The position numbers and the translations under genes were made by a program. Below the pieces are notes generated by a model, which made no database searches, was not told the origin of the DNA, and was given only the letters and a program-made list of their open reading frames with translations. DNA of 64,000 bases from Rhizobium sp. CIAT894 (GTDB lineage Bacteria > Pseudomonadota > Alphaproteobacteria > Rhizobiales > Rhizobiaceae), in assembly GCF_000172795.2 (NCBI RefSeq), contig NZ_CP020951.1, positions 434,001 through 498,000 of the forward strand, in the 5' to 3' direction. Every line of letters starts with the position of its first letter. Position 1 is the stretch's first letter. Positions 51,387-60,293 of the stretch are shown here, in pieces.

Positions 51387-52280
51387 ATGAGAAACGGCGA
51401 CTTTAGCGAACTTGCAGCCTTTATCGCCGTTGCCGAAGCCGGGACTTTCACGCGCGCCGCCGCCAAGCTCGGACTGTCTCAGTCCGCTGTCAGTTATTCG
51501 GTCAGGATGCTCGAACAGAAACTCGGAGTGCGGCTGATCTCTCGCACCACTCGAAGCCTGTCGCTGACGGATGCCGGTCAGCGGATGCTACGAAATCTTC
51601 GGCCCTCGTTCGAAAACATCGAGAATGAGATCGCGGCAATTACCGCACTTCGCGACAAACCCTCTGGCACGATCCGCATCACGACGTTTCGGTATGCCGC
51701 CACCAGCGTGCTCTGGCCCGTTGTGACGAAATTCCTGGCGGAATATCCAGACATCGAAATGGAGGTAATTCTCGACGAGGGACTGACGGATATCGTCGCG
51801 GACCGCTTCGATGCCGGTATTCGCGTTGGAGAACAGGTTCAAAAAGATATGATTGCGGTCAGGATTGGGCCGGACCTTCGTATGGCAGTTGTGGGCTCAC
51901 CCTCCTATTTCGCGAACAGGAAAATCCCGCAAACACCTCGGGACCTCGGCGAGCATTTGGGCGTCAGCTACCGACAGACGACAGGCGGCGGGTTGTATGC
52001 CTGGGAATTCGAGCGCGACGGCGAGGAACTGCAAGTCCGAATGAACGGTCCGCTGATCATGAACGATGGACTCATGCTGGAATCAGCTGCGTTGGACGGG
52101 CTGGCGCTTGCCTACACGTTCGAGAGCCAAGTTGCTCCATACGTCGCGGACGGCCGGCTTATCAGGGTTCTTGATGACTGGTGCCAGCCTTTTTCAGGCT
52201 ATCACCTGTATTATCCGAGTAGACGCCAGCACACGGCTGCGTTTGCTCTGCTCGTCGAGGCACTTCGATTCAAAGGTTGA
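51387..52280 (+). CDS. LysR-family transcriptional regulator
   Basis: This 297-residue regulator has the helix-turn-helix AAAKLGLSQSAVSYSVRMLEQKLG and a periplasmic-binding-like effector domain with the DRFDAGIRVGEQV segment typical of the subgroup. It lies 269 bases after the XdhC-like gene on the same strand with its own upstream region. It is one of two LysR proteins flanking the genes that share the upstream element, so either could bind it. Confidence 0.88.
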   Translation: MRNGDFSELAAFIAVAEAGTFTRAAAKLGLSQSAVSYSVRMLEQKLGVRLISRTTRSLSLTDAGQRMLRNLRPSFENIENEIAAITALRDKPSGTIRITTFRYAATSVLWPVVTKFLAEYPDIEMEVILDEGLTDIVADRFDAGIRVGEQVQKDMIAVRIGPDLRMAVVGSPSYFANRKIPQTPRDLGEHLGVSYRQTTGGGLYAWEFERDGEELQVRMNGPLIMNDGLMLESAALDGLALAYTFESQVAPYVADGRLIRVLDDWCQPFSGYHLYYPSRRQHTAAFALLVEALRFKG

Positions 52281-52762
52281 CGTTAGCTCATCGCTCACAG
52301 CGTGGATGTCAACGTATCAACCGCATCTAAATCAAAGATGCACCAGCCCTTACTGAGGGTCGGTGGTTGGGTTCCCTTCAAGGCGAGGAATTGCACCGCC
52401 GCTGAGTCATCGTTACCTTCTGGGAGCGTCACCGGGTCGAAAAAGGACGCGTTCGGCGTGCCGGTAGCGGGTCATGACTTCTTCCCGTGCTGCACCTCGC
52501 GCACTTCACTCCTGGTGGCGAAGAATCGGAGGCCTCGACATGTCGCTTCATCACACGAACGGGCAGCGACGATCATAAAAAGGAGAGAGACTGTTTGTCG
52601 CCAGTCCCTCTGGCAAAGCCCGTAACCTCTACGCAGTTATGCTCAGTTCGTTTGCGGGGAGCGTTATGAGTGCAGCGAGCGTTGTCGTCTTCGAGACGCT
52701 TCAGCTCTTACCAAGCTTCAAGAGTCGGGCAGACAGCCCCAGGTGGCGTCCGCCGAGAGGTT
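52281..52762. other. Convergent intergenic stretch, nothing recognised
   Basis: This 482-base gap lies between the LysR gene and the minus-strand cpaF. Open frames show no domain, membrane segment or ribosome-binding site that would support a gene. Confidence 0.55.
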
Positions 52763-53911
52763 TCAAGCCGTTTCCCGCGTGGTGGCTTCGGCCTTCATCC
52801 ATTCGGAGCGTTCTGCGCCTTGCAACTCTTCCACCGCATCGGGGGCGAAGCTCGGGACGGCACCTGTCCAGAGCAGGGCGCCGTCGGAGTTGGAATGGCC
52901 GTCGCCTTCGAGCTTATAGATGCTTTCGACGATATATTGGCCGTCCTCGTTGAGACCCTTGATCTCGGAAATCTCGATCACCCGGCGCCTGCCGGTGCGT
53001 TTGAAGCGGGCGATCTGCACGACGACGTCGACCGCCGAGGCGATCTGGGCGCGTAGCGGCCGCAGCGGCATGTCGATATCCGACATCAGCGCCAGCGTTT
53101 CCAGCCGGTGCAGGGCGTCGTAGGGCGTGTTCGCATGCACCGTCGACAGGCTGCCGCTATGGCCCGAGGTCATCGCCTGGATCATGTCGAGCGCCTCGCC
53201 GCCGCGGCACTCGCCGACGATGATGCGGTCGGGCCGCATGCGCAGCGACGAGCGGAACAGGTCGCGGATGCTGGCGCCGCCGCGGCCGAAACGGTCGGGC
53301 TTGGTCACTTCGAGATAGACGACATGCTCTTTGCGGATCTGCAGTTCCGAGGTGTCCTCAATGACGATGATGCGCTCGTGGTCGGCAAAGGCTTCCGACA
53401 GGGCGTTCAGCATCGTCGTCTTGCCGGTGCCGGTGCCGCCTGAAATGATGACGTTCTTCTGCAGCCCGACGGCCGCCTGCAGCAGCGTCAGCGACTGCTC
53501 GGTCAGGCTGCCCTGGGTGACGAGATCGCGGATGCTGCGGTGCTCTTTCAAAAAGCGGCGGATGGAGATGCAGAGGCCGGTGCGGGCGGCGGGCGGCTGG
53601 ATCATCTGCACGCGCGAGCCATCCGGCAGGCGGGCTTCGACGCTCGGCTCCTCCGGCGTCAGCCGTTTGCCGGAGAATTGCGCGATGCTGCGCGCGGCCG
53701 ATTCCAGGTCCTCGCGGCTGGCAAACCGCGTATCGGCGCGTTCGAGCTTGCCGCGCCTTTCGACGAAGATATCGGATGTCCCGTTGATCAGGATTTCGGA
53801 AACGCTCGGATCCTCGAGCAGGAAGCGGATCGGCCCCAGGAGCTTGTCCAGCGCCCGAGTCAGGACCTGGAAGGTCGCCTGTTCGGCGGCGTCGTCGGAA
53901 ACGGCCTTCAT
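52763..53911 (-). CDS. cpaF: Tad pilus/secretion ATPase CpaF (TadA)
   Basis: This 382-residue secretion ATPase powers assembly of Flp-type pili. It has an N-terminal domain (about 1-140), Walker A SGGTGTGKTT, the aspartate box IVIEDTSELQI, Walker [15 protein letters not shown] and the His box GSLSTVHANT. The preferred start (MKAVSDDAAE, 53911) overlaps by one base the stop of a small upstream ORF (TGATG). It runs opposite to the main Tad gene set, which encodes a second CpaF, so the locus has two ATPases. Confidence 0.9.
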   Translation of the reverse strand: MKAVSDDAAEQATFQVLTRALDKLLGPIRFLLEDPSVSEILINGTSDIFVERRGKLERADTRFASREDLESAARSIAQFSGKRLTPEEPSVEARLPDGSRVQMIQPPAARTGLCISIRRFLKEHRSIRDLVTQGSLTEQSLTLLQAAVGLQKNVIISGGTGTGKTTMLNALSEAFADHERIIVIEDTSELQIRKEHVVYLEVTKPDRFGRGGASIRDLFRSSLRMRPDRIIVGECRGGEALDMIQAMTSGHSGSLSTVHANTPYDALHRLETLALMSDIDMPLRPLRAQIASAVDVVVQIARFKRTGRRRVIEISEIKGLNEDGQYIVESIYKLEGDGHSNSDGALLWTGAVPSFAPDAVEELQGAERSEWMKAEATTRETA

Positions 53912-54042
53912 CAGAGCGGCATCCCCACCAGAACCGTGCTCATGCCGAACAATGTCGCCATCATCTGGACCGCGGTCGGAAAGAACATCATCAGCGGAAT
54001 GAGGACCAGTGCAAGTATCAGAATGCTGCTCATCGTTTCCAT
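53911..54042 (-). CDS. 43-residue hydrophobic ORF coupled to cpaF
   Basis: The sequence METMSSILILALVLIPLM, then MFFPTAVQMMATLF and a short glycine-rich tail, encodes one or two membrane segments in only 43 residues. Its stop overlaps the cpaF start by one base (TGATG), and GGAGAG lies six bases before the ATG. Both signs of translational coupling favour a real gene. I do not recognise a family. Its hydrophobic core resembles that of the Flp-like protein on the other strand (ALIVIPLML), so it may be a minor pilin-like or assembly peptide. Confidence 0.5.
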   Translation of the reverse strand: METMSSILILALVLIPLMMFFPTAVQMMATLFGMSTVLVGMPL

Positions 54043-54551
54043 GGTTTTCTCTCCGGAACGACTGAAGGGCCAAGCCCAATCTGTCGGATAAGCTTAATCC
54101 AGATCGTCAAGCAACGCCATGGTCGCGTCCCCGCGCGGGCGGCGGATCTCGTGCTTCTGTTCCATCTATTCTATCGCCTTGAAAGAATTGACCAATTATG
54201 GGGCAGTGAACGATAGCGCGCAATGCCGGCGAAGAACGCGTTCCAAAGGGCAAAACTATAGCAGGTTCAGGCGGTTAGTTTGGAATTTCAGCCGTCAACT
54301 GCGTTTCATCATGAGACGCCTCCAAGACAATTGGAACCCTCCGTTCCGTTTGCTTGACGGAGGGCTGGCCTTGGGCGCACTCTTGGGTCTTAATGGTGTT
54401 GCTCAACAAGCGTTGGCCGCCGGGGAAGAAAAGCTGAAGCAGAACATATCATTGGAACGAGCAACGTGCTGGTTCGGATCGATACCGTATGCTTGGTAAT
54501 CTTCTCTCAGGTCTTCGATCCGAAACAAACCTAGGAACGAGGAATACGCAG
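54043..54551. other. Divergent region of the Tad locus
   Basis: This 509-base stretch separates the minus-strand cpaF pair from the plus-strand pilin-like gene, and must hold the promoters of both. A frame at 54311-54499 could encode a 62-residue protein with a hydrophobic stretch, but I see no ribosome-binding site and do not call it. Confidence 0.5.
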
Positions 54552-54755
54552 ATGTTTGGAAAACTCAAGACTCTCGCAATTGCACTTCACCAGGACGAAC
54601 GCGGCGACATGGCCCAGATCGTCCTTGCCGTCGCCCTGATCGTCATTCCGCTGATGCTGCTCCTGCTCGCATTCGGCAAACAGATCGGCGAATGGTTCAA
54701 CGAAAAGAACACGGCGCTCTCGGATGCCGAGAGAATTCCCGAGCCGGGTCAATAA
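54552..54755 (+). CDS. Small Flp-pilin-like protein
   Basis: This 67-residue protein has a short basic N-terminus ending HQDERGDMAQI and one hydrophobic segment (VLAVALIVIPLMLLLLAF), then a short hydrophilic tail. Flp prepilins have such a length and arrangement, with a GxxxxEY processing site after the glycine. Here the glutamate-tyrosine pair is missing, so processing is uncertain and it may be a pseudopilin. AGGA about eight bases before ATG supports the start. It is directly upstream of a prepilin peptidase gene. Confidence 0.65.
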   Translation: MFGKLKTLAIALHQDERGDMAQIVLAVALIVIPLMLLLLAFGKQIGEWFNEKNTALSDAERIPEPGQ

Positions 54756-54769
54756 GCGGGTCCCGTGTC

Positions 54770-55333
54770 ATGGATATGACCTACGATCTGACCCTGATGC
54801 CTGCAGCGGCGGCTCTTGCCGTCGCCTGCGCCACGACCGCGGCGGTGCTCGATCACCGCCAGGGTCACATCCCGAACGCCGTGACCTATCCCTGCCTGCT
54901 TGCCGGTTTCATGCTGGCGGCAGTCAACGGTGGTCTGGCAGGGATCGGCCTTGCCTTTGCCGGCCTCCTTGCGGCCGGCATGATCTTCATCATCGCCTTC
55001 GCAGCCGGAAGCTGCGGCGGCGGCGATGTCAAGCTGATGGCGGCGCTCGGCGCCATTCTCGGCCTCTGGCCCGCCATCGACGTGACGCTCGCATCGCTGA
55101 TGGTTGGCGGTGTGATCGCCGTTTTCTCGATGGCGCTGCGCGTTCAGTGGAGCGTACTGGCCCGGAACGTCGGATTGTTTGCCCTGCTGCTGCCTGCCGG
55201 TTTCCGCGATGCCGCCTCGGTGCTGAAGCCGCGCGAGACACATCATACCGTCCGCTTCGGCGTTGCCGCCGCTCTCGGACTTCTCTGGTGCCTGTTCATG
55301 CCCGATTTCACCCCTCTTTCACTCGTGAGGTAA
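54770..55333 (+). CDS. cpaA: Prepilin peptidase CpaA-like (A24 family)
   Basis: This 187-residue membrane protease has about five to six spans and the two aspartate motifs of type IV prepilin peptidases: DHRQGHIPN near residue 28 and GGGDVKL near residue 85. It should cut the leaders of Flp and TadE/TadG-like proteins. It lies 14 bases after the pilin-like gene, as expected for a Tad operon. The start at 54770 was chosen because the upstream extension overlaps the pilin gene. Confidence 0.87.
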   Translation: MDMTYDLTLMPAAAALAVACATTAAVLDHRQGHIPNAVTYPCLLAGFMLAAVNGGLAGIGLAFAGLLAAGMIFIIAFAAGSCGGGDVKLMAALGAILGLWPAIDVTLASLMVGGVIAVFSMALRVQWSVLARNVGLFALLLPAGFRDAASVLKPRETHHTVRFGVAAALGLLWCLFMPDFTPLSLVR

Positions 55334-55338
55334 CGGCA

Positions 55339-56136
55339 ATGCGCGCTGAACTCGAACGCCCCCTCTTCGACGGTGCCTTCTGGAGTTCGATCCTGCACTC
55401 ACGGACCTTCTGGATCCCTGAGGATCACGGCGCGCTCTTCGGCACCTTTGCGATCGCCATGATTTTGCTTGCCTCGATGCTGCTGTTGCCGCGGCTTTCC
55501 GCCCGCCGGCGCCGGATATCGGAGCTGCATGGCGATATCTCCGGCAGCACGACGATGATGGATTTCGTGCTCATCACGCCGGTCTTCGTCTTCTTCATGT
55601 TCGTGGTCTTCCAGTTCGCAATCCTGGCAAAAAATCACCTCTTCACCCATTATGCCGCCTATGCGGCGGCCCGCAGCGCCCGCGTCTATTTCTGCCCGGC
55701 CCTGCCGATCACCATCCGCAGCTTCATCGACGCCAAGACCTGCGATGACGATGCTGCTCCCGGCAAGGCCGATCTTGCCGCCCGCCTGGCGCTGATCCCG
55801 GCCGCCCCCTACGACCAGTTGAAATGCGTCGGCGCCTGCCAGCCGCCGGAAGAGGCGCTGAAGGCCCTTGCCGATGCTTCCGGGCTTTCGAAGAACTGGC
55901 GGGCGATGCGCAACCAGGCCCGCTACATGTTCGACCCGCAGAACGTCACCGTCACCGTCGACCGCGCGCCGATGGCGCTCTATGCCGCCATCAATCGCTC
56001 GCCGCATGTGCCGGTGACCGCCAAGGTCGAAGCGCGCTTCCTGCTGCTCGAATATGCCGGCTGGGTCTTTGCCCGCGGCCAGAGGAAAGACGGCCGCTAC
56101 TACACGATCTCGAAGGCGGAGGTGAACCTGCTATGA
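55339..56136 (+). CDS. TadE-like pseudopilin with an extra N-terminal membrane segment
   Basis: This 265-residue protein has two N-terminal hydrophobic stretches (about residues 32-52 and 75-95). The second has the TadE-type DFVLITPVFVFFMFVVFQFA followed by conserved NHLFTHYAAYAAARSARV. The remainder is presumably periplasmic. TadE proteins are pseudopilins needed for pilus assembly. The stop overlaps the next gene by four bases. A membrane segment before the TadE stretch is unusual for the family. Confidence 0.7.
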   Translation: MRAELERPLFDGAFWSSILHSRTFWIPEDHGALFGTFAIAMILLASMLLLPRLSARRRRISELHGDISGSTTMMDFVLITPVFVFFMFVVFQFAILAKNHLFTHYAAYAAARSARVYFCPALPITIRSFIDAKTCDDDAAPGKADLAARLALIPAAPYDQLKCVGACQPPEEALKALADASGLSKNWRAMRNQARYMFDPQNVTVTVDRAPMALYAAINRSPHVPVTAKVEARFLLLEYAGWVFARGQRKDGRYYTISKAEVNLL

Positions 56137-57773
56137 CACCGACCCTCATCAAACGCCTGCACCGCGACGAACGCGGCTTCCTGTCGCCGATCATTCTCTA
56201 CATGACGATCGCGCTCGCCCTGATGATCGTCTGGATCCTGAATACCGGACAGATGATCTACGACAAGCAGCGCACGCAGGACACGGCCGACGCCGCCGCG
56301 CTCGTCCATGCCGACTGGGAAGCGCGCTATCTCAACATCATGGCGATGAACAATGTCGCCTCCTCGCAGGCAACCGTCGTCATGGCGACCTCGGTCGCCT
56401 TCCAGCTCACCACGGCGGAACTGGCCCTGCGCTCGACCGCCATTCTCGCGAAACTTGCCGAATACTCCTTCACCGAAGGCTTCGGACCGGCGTCCCTGCT
56501 GCCGCCGATGCCGCCGATGCCCTATTGCCCGGGCTGGCAGAAGGTTCCGATTGTCGGCGGCATCATCTACGGCGCTTGCCTGGCGTTCCAGGGGTTCCGG
56601 GCGACGGAAGCCACCATTGCCATTGCCTACACGGTAAAAGCACAGATCGATTATGATCCCTGGGGCCTCATCGTGAAATCCAGCGACATCATCGACGGCA
56701 TGAACGATCTCAACGACTACCTCGTCGAAAGCTTTCCGCAGCGGGTCGGCAATGAGGCCCTGCATCTGGTGCGCATGAACAAGTCGGACCATGTCGTCTT
56801 CCATCCGCCATGCGAATCCTGCAACGACGCCGGAGAAGGTGCGGGCGGCAACCTGCCGGTCGATCGCGACGGCATCAATCCCGCTGCGGCCTATGCCGAA
56901 ATGTGCCTGGCGATGAGCCGGGGCACGGAGGGACAGGACCCGTTCCTGATGCGCGGCGAGTTTGCCAATCGCGGCTTCCCCAACGGCAAGGGTCCGTTGA
57001 CGGCCGGCGGCGTCGACGGCAGCCATATCCGCGACTTCGTCAACCACGAAAGCGGCATCGACGATGCGCTGGTGAACTTCTACATCTTCTATGAAGCCTT
57101 CGGCCCGGCCTATCTGAGCAAGATCCCGTTCAAGGCGATCATCGAGCAATATGCCGATCTGAGCTGGTGGGAGGAACTCACGCTCGATGCCAGCTTCTTC
57201 GTTGCAGAGGAGTTCTTCGGCCTCGAATTCGGCGTCGTGAACCCTTTCCAGCTGCCGATCGACGTGCCGCCGCGCTATTCCGATAAGCAGACGAAGGACG
57301 AGAACGATTTCACCCGCAAGTTCGACATGATCTGGAACCAGGTCTGCGGCCCGGCCGGCGGCGCGATCTCGGTGGCAGGTGCTCCCCTGCCCGTGATCTC
57401 CTTCCCGAAGCCCTACTGGCTGAAGGGGCGCATCCCCTTCAACTTCACGCCCTTCGGCGGCGAGCAACTCGACGACTATCAGACGCTGGCGATCGTTTCG
57501 CGCGCGCCGCGGGCCCGGCTGCAGATCCGCATTTTCAAGGACAAGACGCCCTCCGCCTATGCTTTGGCGCAGAGCTGGGTCCACAACTATACGGCCTTCG
57601 ATCTCTACACGCAGGACTGGCTGGCATCGCTGGCGCCTGCCACGCTCGCCGACGATACCGGCGAGGTTTCGAACACCATCAAGCAGAGCCCGGCCGCCGA
57701 CAGCTTCACCGGCCTGACCCGCGTCTTCGACCAGGGAGGAGCCAATGCCTGGGCTGCCGTCAACACACACTGA
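56133..57773 (+). CDS. TadG-like pilus assembly protein
   Basis: This 546-residue protein has one N-terminal membrane segment after RDERGFLSPI, and a following heptad-like stretch (GQMIYDKQRTQDTADAAAL) characteristic of TadG-like proteins. The large periplasmic part has several cysteines (for example CESC) and no von Willebrand domain that I can identify. It probably acts as a pilus assembly or tip component. It overlaps the genes on both sides. Confidence 0.68.
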   Translation: MTPTLIKRLHRDERGFLSPIILYMTIALALMIVWILNTGQMIYDKQRTQDTADAAALVHADWEARYLNIMAMNNVASSQATVVMATSVAFQLTTAELALRSTAILAKLAEYSFTEGFGPASLLPPMPPMPYCPGWQKVPIVGGIIYGACLAFQGFRATEATIAIAYTVKAQIDYDPWGLIVKSSDIIDGMNDLNDYLVESFPQRVGNEALHLVRMNKSDHVVFHPPCESCNDAGEGAGGNLPVDRDGINPAAAYAEMCLAMSRGTEGQDPFLMRGEFANRGFPNGKGPLTAGGVDGSHIRDFVNHESGIDDALVNFYIFYEAFGPAYLSKIPFKAIIEQYADLSWWEELTLDASFFVAEEFFGLEFGVVNPFQLPIDVPPRYSDKQTKDENDFTRKFDMIWNQVCGPAGGAISVAGAPLPVISFPKPYWLKGRIPFNFTPFGGEQLDDYQTLAIVSRAPRARLQIRIFKDKTPSAYALAQSWVHNYTAFDLYTQDWLASLAPATLADDTGEVSNTIKQSPAADSFTGLTRVFDQGGANAWAAVNTH

Positions 57774-58425
57774 GACGACCGGCGGCGCGCCGGCCGGTGG
57801 CCTGATGATGCGGCTGCACCGCGACAGCCGCGGCCTGGCCTCGATCGAATTCGTGCTCGCCGCACCGGTCATTCTGCTGATCGTGATCTTCATGATCCAT
57901 GCCAACAGGATTTCCACCAAGAAGGTCGGGACCATGCTGGCCATGCGGAACGCCGCCTTCGCCGAGGCGAACGGGCTGGACTGCACCTCGGATTTCTCAA
58001 ATGTCTTCCCGCTTCCGGCCTTGCCGGCGCTGCCCGGGCGCGATGCCATGAGCTGCTCGCGCGCACCCTCGCATGAAGGCGGCGGCGACCCGCAGCGCAC
58101 CTTCGTCTGGGACGACGTGCAGAACACGCTGAAGAGCGACGGCCGCGATTTCGGCGATATGGTCGGCGACCTCGCCAATGAAAAGCCGCAACTGGTCACC
58201 GCAACGGCCGACCGGGTCTACAAGTTCAGGGATTCCGACGATCTCGATACGATCAGGAGCATCCGCTGGAAGGACGCCTTCACGGTCGATGATGCAACGC
58301 TGTTTGCCTCGCACAACAACGACACGACGCGCCGCGGCTACGATCCGACGCTGCGCCGGGAAATCCGCGATGTGGCCGACGATTCCGGCGATCTGTTCGA
58401 CGGCGTCTTTCCGGGAGCGAAGTGA
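57745..58425 (+). CDS. TadE-like pseudopilin
   Basis: This 226-residue protein has a TadE-like N-terminus: RDSRGLASIEFVLAAPVILL, with the conserved glutamate five residues into the hydrophobic stretch, as in prepilin-type signals. It overlaps the TadG-like gene by 29 bases. The rest is hydrophilic with no domain I recognise. It is the second TadE-type protein of the operon. Confidence 0.72.
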   Translation: MPGLPSTHTETTGGAPAGGLMMRLHRDSRGLASIEFVLAAPVILLIVIFMIHANRISTKKVGTMLAMRNAAFAEANGLDCTSDFSNVFPLPALPALPGRDAMSCSRAPSHEGGGDPQRTFVWDDVQNTLKSDGRDFGDMVGDLANEKPQLVTATADRVYKFRDSDDLDTIRSIRWKDAFTVDDATLFASHNNDTTRRGYDPTLRREIRDVADDSGDLFDGVFPGAK

Positions 58426-58426
58426 G

Positions 58427-59338
58427 ATGAGACAGGGCGCGCGTATCTCCGTTCATCTGCTCAGCATGGCGTTGGCCGTCGGGCTTGCCGTTGCCGCCAC
58501 ACCCGGCCGCGCCGAGGTCTACAAGGATTTCCGGGCGACGCTGAATTCGATGCTGGCCGGCATTGTCGGCGCGCCGGAACGTTCGCCGCGCGATCTCGTC
58601 ATCAACGGCCAGCCGCTGGAATTCACGCCCTACCAGAGCGATCGCAGCATTTCCGACATCACCGACGAATGGCTGCGGGTGCTGGCCGTCAATACCCGCC
58701 CTGCCCTGCCGAAAAGCAATGACAGGCAGGAACTGACCGCGGTCATCGCCGCCAACATGCTGATCGTCCCGAAGGTAAGCCGCATCCGCGACGACCTTGC
58801 CGTGGTGGTTCGTTTCTTCGACGGCGATGGCGAGGCGGCGCTCGATTATCTCAGACGGCAGGACCCGGCAAATCCTTTGGCGAGAGCGCCGATCCCCGGC
58901 GTCTCGATCATGATTCGCCGCCCCGCCGATGCACCGGTGACCGAGGTGCTGATGACCCGCTTCGAGGACGTGGCGTCGTCGCTGCCGGCCTTTGCAGCGC
59001 CTGCCGATGCCGGCAAGCTGCCGCCGTCGCTGCGTCCGCCGGCCGGCGTCGAGGTGCTGAGCGATATCGGCGACCGCGACAAGGGCCATACCTCACGCAC
59101 GGTCGTCTCCAAAGGCTCTCTGTCGGCCGTGCGTTGGGCCGATGCGCGCGCCGATCTTCTCGCCCGTGACGGTTTCACCATCGAGACACAGCCGGCGCAG
59201 AGGGGCGGGGTCACCGCGCTCTACGGCCGGCGCGGCAGCGTCGAGGCCAATGTTCTCTACACCAGCAGCAAGGCCGACGGCCGGACCGTCGAGGTCATTC
59301 AAATCAGGCAACCCTTCGTCGAAGGAATAACACCATGA
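58427..59338 (+). CDS. Secreted protein of the Tad locus, function unknown
   Basis: This 303-residue protein has a signal peptide (hydrophobic stretch, then ATPGRAEVY, cleavage probably after GRA). The mature part is mixed alpha/beta and contains no heme, metal or catalytic motif I can identify. It starts one base after the upstream stop and overlaps cpaB by four bases, so it is co-translated with the Tad genes. It could be a periplasmic assembly factor in the place of CpaD or RcpB, but that is only inferred from position. Confidence 0.6.
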   Translation: MRQGARISVHLLSMALAVGLAVAATPGRAEVYKDFRATLNSMLAGIVGAPERSPRDLVINGQPLEFTPYQSDRSISDITDEWLRVLAVNTRPALPKSNDRQELTAVIAANMLIVPKVSRIRDDLAVVVRFFDGDGEAALDYLRRQDPANPLARAPIPGVSIMIRRPADAPVTEVLMTRFEDVASSLPAFAAPADAGKLPPSLRPPAGVEVLSDIGDRDKGHTSRTVVSKGSLSAVRWADARADLLARDGFTIETQPAQRGGVTALYGRRGSVEANVLYTSSKADGRTVEVIQIRQPFVEGITP

Positions 59339-60273
59339 ACTGGAAGCTCATCGCGGCCGTCATCGTCGGGCTGATCACCGGCGTTCTGCTCTACTTCTGG
59401 ACCGAGAGTGTCAAGAACGAGCAGGTGGCCTATGCCTTCATGCGGCTCCAGCCCGACAGGAAGGTGACGCGCGGTCAGGCGATCACGCCCGATATGCTCG
59501 CCGAACCGGTCATGCTGCCTGAAAGTTTCGGGGCGCTCGCCAAACTCGCCGTGCCGGCGGCGAGCGCCTACCGGGAATGGCTGAAGGATCGGACGGCTGC
59601 CGCCGACATTCCGGCCGGCTCGGTGCTGCTCTTCCAGTATTTCGACGACAATGACGGCGGGCGCCTGACGACGATGATCGCGCCCGGAAAGCGGGCGCTG
59701 ACCCTGCCCGTCAACGCCGCCGCCGCCGTCGGCCACTTCGTCGAGCCGGGCAGCTATGTCGATATTCTCGGCACGGTCGATGAGCCGGTCGAGCCGGTGG
59801 CACCGGCCGCCGCGGCCCAGCCGGGAACCCTCGGCCAGGCACCTGCCGTTCCGGGCCAAGCGCCTGCTACGGCCGGGCAGCCGCAGGCTCCGGCCCAGCC
59901 GCCCTCGCCGGTCGAGCAGATGCTGAAGAACTATCTGACCCAATATCCGGGCGCCGACGAGAATGATGTCAACGCCTACCGCAAGCAGGCGCAGGATTAT
60001 AAGCTCGGCATCAGCTCGCGCACCCGCGTCGTCACCCGCACCTTCCTGCAGAATGTCAAAGTGCTGGCCGTCGGCGCGGCGACGACGGCGGAAGGCGCCG
60101 TCACCAAGGCCAACAGCACTTACAACAACGTGACCGTCGAAGTGACGCCGGCGGAAGCCGAGATGCTGATCTTTGCGCTTGGGCAATCGAACGGCAGCCT
60201 CAACCTCGTGCTGCGCAATCCGGCCGACAATACCGTCGAGGACCTGCCGAGCATCAACTGGACGCGCATGTGA
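59335..60273 (+). CDS. cpaB: Flp pilus assembly protein CpaB (RcpC)
   Basis: This 312-residue protein has an N-terminal membrane anchor (LIAAVIVGLITGVLLYF) and a SAF domain (KVTRGQAITPDMLAEPVML). A second domain follows with RALTLPVNAAAAVGHFVEPGSYVDIL, the CpaB/RcpC signature. A proline/alanine/glutamine-rich linker (about 155-195) separates the last part. CpaB helps secretin function in the periplasm. No secretin gene is visible here, so the partner must lie outside the window. Confidence 0.85.
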   Translation: MNWKLIAAVIVGLITGVLLYFWTESVKNEQVAYAFMRLQPDRKVTRGQAITPDMLAEPVMLPESFGALAKLAVPAASAYREWLKDRTAAADIPAGSVLLFQYFDDNDGGRLTTMIAPGKRALTLPVNAAAAVGHFVEPGSYVDILGTVDEPVEPVAPAAAAQPGTLGQAPAVPGQAPATAGQPQAPAQPPSPVEQMLKNYLTQYPGADENDVNAYRKQAQDYKLGISSRTRVVTRTFLQNVKVLAVGAATTAEGAVTKANSTYNNVTVEVTPAEAEMLIFALGQSNGSLNLVLRNPADNTVEDLPSINWTRM

Positions 60274-60293
60274 GCGTTGCGGGGGAATGAGCC

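Noticed and set aside
54311..54499. A 62-codon plus-strand ORF with a hydrophobic stretch before the pilin-like gene
   Set aside because: There is no ribosome-binding site before its ATG and the C-terminal part has no sign of a pilin or exported protein. It may be promoter-region sequence.
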